A stretch of DNA of 64,000 nucleotides from Caprimulgus europaeus (taxonomy: Eukaryota > Chordata > Aves > Caprimulgiformes > Caprimulgidae): positions 47,235,515 to 47,299,514 of the forward strand of contig OU015528.1 of assembly GCA_907165065.1 (NCBI GenBank), in the 5' to 3' direction. The notes below the pieces were generated by a model, which made no database searches, had not been told where the DNA came from, and saw only the letters and a program-made list of their open reading frames with translations. The translations under genes were made by a program, and so were the position numbers. The first letter of the stretch is position 1. Every line of letters starts with the position of its first letter. Of this stretch, positions 61,196-64,000 are shown in pieces.

Positions 61196-64000
61196 TGCTT
61201 TTGCACACTCCTCCCTGCCTGCACTGCCCTGGCAAGGGGACCTGCACCCTCAGCCTCGCCACTGCACGGTCATCTGCTCTGTGGTCATGGATCCATCCTT
61301 TTCCCCTCCCATGCCTGGGTTTAGCTGGCCTGAGCAGAGCAGAGTAGAACATGCCCACCTGCCCTCCGCAGCCCTGCAAAGTGGCCCTGGAAGAAGCCTG
61401 CCCCACGTCAGGGCAAGCCAGAGAGGATAACAAGGCTGAGTTCCTCCAAGTGGAAATGCCATGTGCACCCTTCAGGACATGTAGTCACTCTAGGCTCACA
61501 GTCACCTAACCTGCCACTGGCAGGATCTTGGTAGGAGGTTTGGAAAGGCTCAGCCAGGCCGTGTTGACCCCTAGAGACAAGAGCAATGAGGAAGGCCCTC
61601 CCTCTGCTGCCCTGCCACCTACACTTGGTCTGCAGGAAATCAGACCACCACGTGCTCTGCTTCACTGCTGGTCAGGGCTGCATTGTCCAGCCTTTGCATC
61701 CCTCTCACCGAAAGCACTCTCCAAGGAAAACACAGCAGCCTGTACCTACCCAGGCATGTTCTGTGCCCAGGAGCATTGAGGAAGGTACCCCTCAAAAGAC
61801 AGGCAAGGAGGGCCGAATCCCACATGCCAAAGAGTTGTATTCCAGTAAGCAGTCAAGCATCCTCCAAGTCAGTACGGGCCCTTGGCTGCAGGTATTTATC
61901 TGCAAGGTAAAACATGGATAAGGCAGAGGTCCAGACTAGCATGGACGAGGCTTCTGAGGAAGAAAAGTCTCCTGAAATTGCCACAGCACCTCCGGACCTT
62001 CTTTCGACCCCTGCATCCTGCCAGTTGGTACCTCAGAGTGAACCCACACAGCTCAAACTGGGTTTGCTGGTCTGTAGGAGAGATTATGGATAACAACGTG
62101 ACTGTATCATTGTGTACATGTACCAATATGCTATCTGGAGATTGAATTAATTTCTATGTCCATGTACAGTGGGAGCACAACGGTATTTTTCACATAACTG
62201 CAGTGACCACAAGCAATACCAATCTATGCTTGAGCCGTGCCAAAAGCAGACACCAAGATTCTAATTTTGACAGCCAGTATCTTCCTGAGGGTGCTGGTAA
62301 GGTCTGTTCTGTTAGAAAGATTTTCCTAACATTTTTAGGCATGCTTTAAAAAAAAGTGACTATGATCTTTTTCATTCTAATTTCAGTAAAAATGAACGAC
62401 ATATTAGCCAAAGCCTGAAGTAATCTGAAATTATCTCAGAACAGTTGGAGGAAAGAAATGTAGAGTGATACTTACATATAGAAGTTGCTAATAGCTAAAG
62501 AGATTAGTCATTTGACTTTTCCATTCCTTTCACTGATAACAGTGATACAAGAATAGCAGACAGGATTTGGCTGAGGGATGTTTTTTCTTTGTGTATGGCA
62601 AGAAGGGATAAACTAAGACTGTACGGGTCCTCCAGTATTCTTCTGGATGAAACAAGTGGAGGAGGAGCTTAGCAAAAAGGAGAGGGAATGGTTTTCATCC
62701 AGTGTATTACTTAGAAACACAAAATGGAGGGTTAAAGAAGGATCTTAGGAACAGATTATGAAAAGAGGCCTATCAATCAGAAGAGAATAGCTACAACTAT
62801 TTTAAGCAAGTCAGCGATATTTAAGATTATCATTCTCTGTGACCTTGAGATGAAGGGATTTATCAACCACAAGTTTTCTTTCTAAAACAATGCAACTCTA
62901 CGGTTGTATGGTACATCACAGCCTGTGTTATTGCTCACTTCTAAGGATAAGGCTAGTTGCTTTTCTACTGAATAGATGTATATGTACATCTTATATAAAC
63001 ATTATACATCTGTATATTTAGAATTCTCTCTTAAATAAATCATAAGGACCAAGTTTCCTACAGTGATTAGGGCCCTGAGTGTCTGATTTGGTATCTTTTT
63101 CAGAGGAAGATGGTCCATTTCCCCCAACCAAAGAAATTTGGTTCAATTAACAGTCTGAAATTGGGCACACAAAAATGCTAGTGGCTTCAGAATTCTCTTC
63201 TTCTCGAGATTCTGCACAGCACCTACCCCCAAATTACTTTGACATTAAGATGTAATATTTATTGTAAATAGTGGATTTAGAGGTAGGCTCCAAATAAAAA
63301 TTGTTACAAAATCTCCAGCAGCATAGTACTATGACAGAGTTTACTCTTTCTAGCTGGGGTTGGTTTTTATTTTTTCTCCAATCTACCAAGATGAATGAAC
63401 TGCATAAAATGAAACAAATAGGATCTCTGACGGAAAATTGGTTTTTCAAACATCTCTTCAATTCAAAACCACTTAAATGTTATTTGTAAGACAAATTGAG
63501 GGATTTATTTTAAATGTTTCCATGCTTACTATAAATTAAGGGCCATATTATTCTTGTCCTGCCTAAGATAAAAGAATGTGGATGGAAGTTCTTATATCAA
63601 AAGCAACCAGGGCTGGATGTGGCAGTGACAGTGTTGGGGAGGATGCAGAGCAGCAGAGCCATTCTTCCAGCACAGGACAGCATCTGCCAGCAGACAGGGA
63701 CTGAAGGCCCTACAGTATCTTTAACCCATAGTAAATGCTTCACTCACTTGATAAAATCAGAGCCCACTTCCAGTGCAGTATGTCCCTAGATAAATGGCGT
63801 CTGCAGCTAAGGGAAGAGACTGGCGATTCATAGGTCATCTGCACAAACATAGATGCAGTTGCATTAGTGTAAGAAAAGCTATGTCTATGAAGAGCAATTC
63901 CTTATAATCAATGAAATGGATTGATTGCTCTGGATAATTCACACCATTAAAAGGTGTTTCATAATAACATTCCGTTGGGTGTTTGCATACGGGCTGTAGA
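61196..64000. other. Probable 5' flank of GRIN2B, no recognised gene
   Basis: 61200-61900 is moderately GC-rich with chance frames; 62150-64000 is AT-rich. A TATATGTACATCTTATATAAACATT-like stretch lies near 62980-63010. No exon of a neighbouring gene was recognised. Confidence 0.5.

Noticed and set aside
63677..63697. RE1-like string CCAGCACAGGACAGC
   Set aside because: The two half-sites are two bases too close, which is not a spacing REST is known to accept.

Overview
The window is vertebrate, almost certainly avian, genomic DNA. The evidence is one intron-flanked coding exon in a large gene-poor stretch, several CR1 LINE fragments (one with the typical ATTCTATG-type 3' end), two LTR fragments of a bird-type endogenous retrovirus, and fossil MIR/L2-like tails. 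I see no prokaryotic gene, operon, CRISPR array or intact viral gene. The species cannot be resolved from the sequence.

The only protein-coding exon I can support is on the minus strand at 21537-21959. It is the first coding exon of GRIN2B (NMDA receptor subunit GluN2B): 18 nt of 5'UTR, the signal peptide and the start of the amino-terminal domain, 135 codons in all, closed by a good splice donor. The gene runs right to left. Bases 1-21536 are therefore the start of the intron after the ATG exon, and the next coding exon lies off the left edge. Bases 21960 to about 59060 are read as 5'UTR intron. Two CpG-rich blocks at about 56.85-58.55 kb and 59.7-60.93 kb are the best candidates for the GRIN2B promoter and first exon. 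The second carries a near-consensus RE1/NRSE site for REST and a GC box, both fitting what is known of GRIN2B control. About 61-64 kb would be 5' flank.

Layout: 1-8.4 kb intron with a minus-sense LTR fragment (1951-2560) and an old CR1 scrap; 8.4-8.8 kb a CpG-bearing stretch with three AP-1 heptamers; 10.9-12.05 kb a perfect palindrome, a TATA-like box, an octamer, a MIR tail and a separate intragenic CpG island; 12-21.5 kb AT-rich intron; 21.5-22 kb GRIN2B exon; 24.7-25.4 kb CR1 3' end; 27.5-28.3 kb second LTR fragment with a 39-nt A run; 29.9-30.1, 40.8-41.1, 41.5-42.0 and 52.8-53.1 kb old antisense CR1 pieces; 33.0-33.2 kb MIR; 38.5 kb a compact hairpin plus tandem duplication; 42.9-45.3 kb a 2.3-kb dead CR1 with a recognisable reverse transcriptase; 56.8-61 kb the promoter-like region.

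Most open reading frames in the window, including long ones inside the CpG islands, look like chance ORFs. I did not find a previously undescribed system. The strongest leads are regulatory: the REST site in the putative GRIN2B promoter, the intragenic CpG island 9-10 kb downstream of the ATG exon, a possible divergent transcript at 57.4 kb, and the AP-1 cluster.
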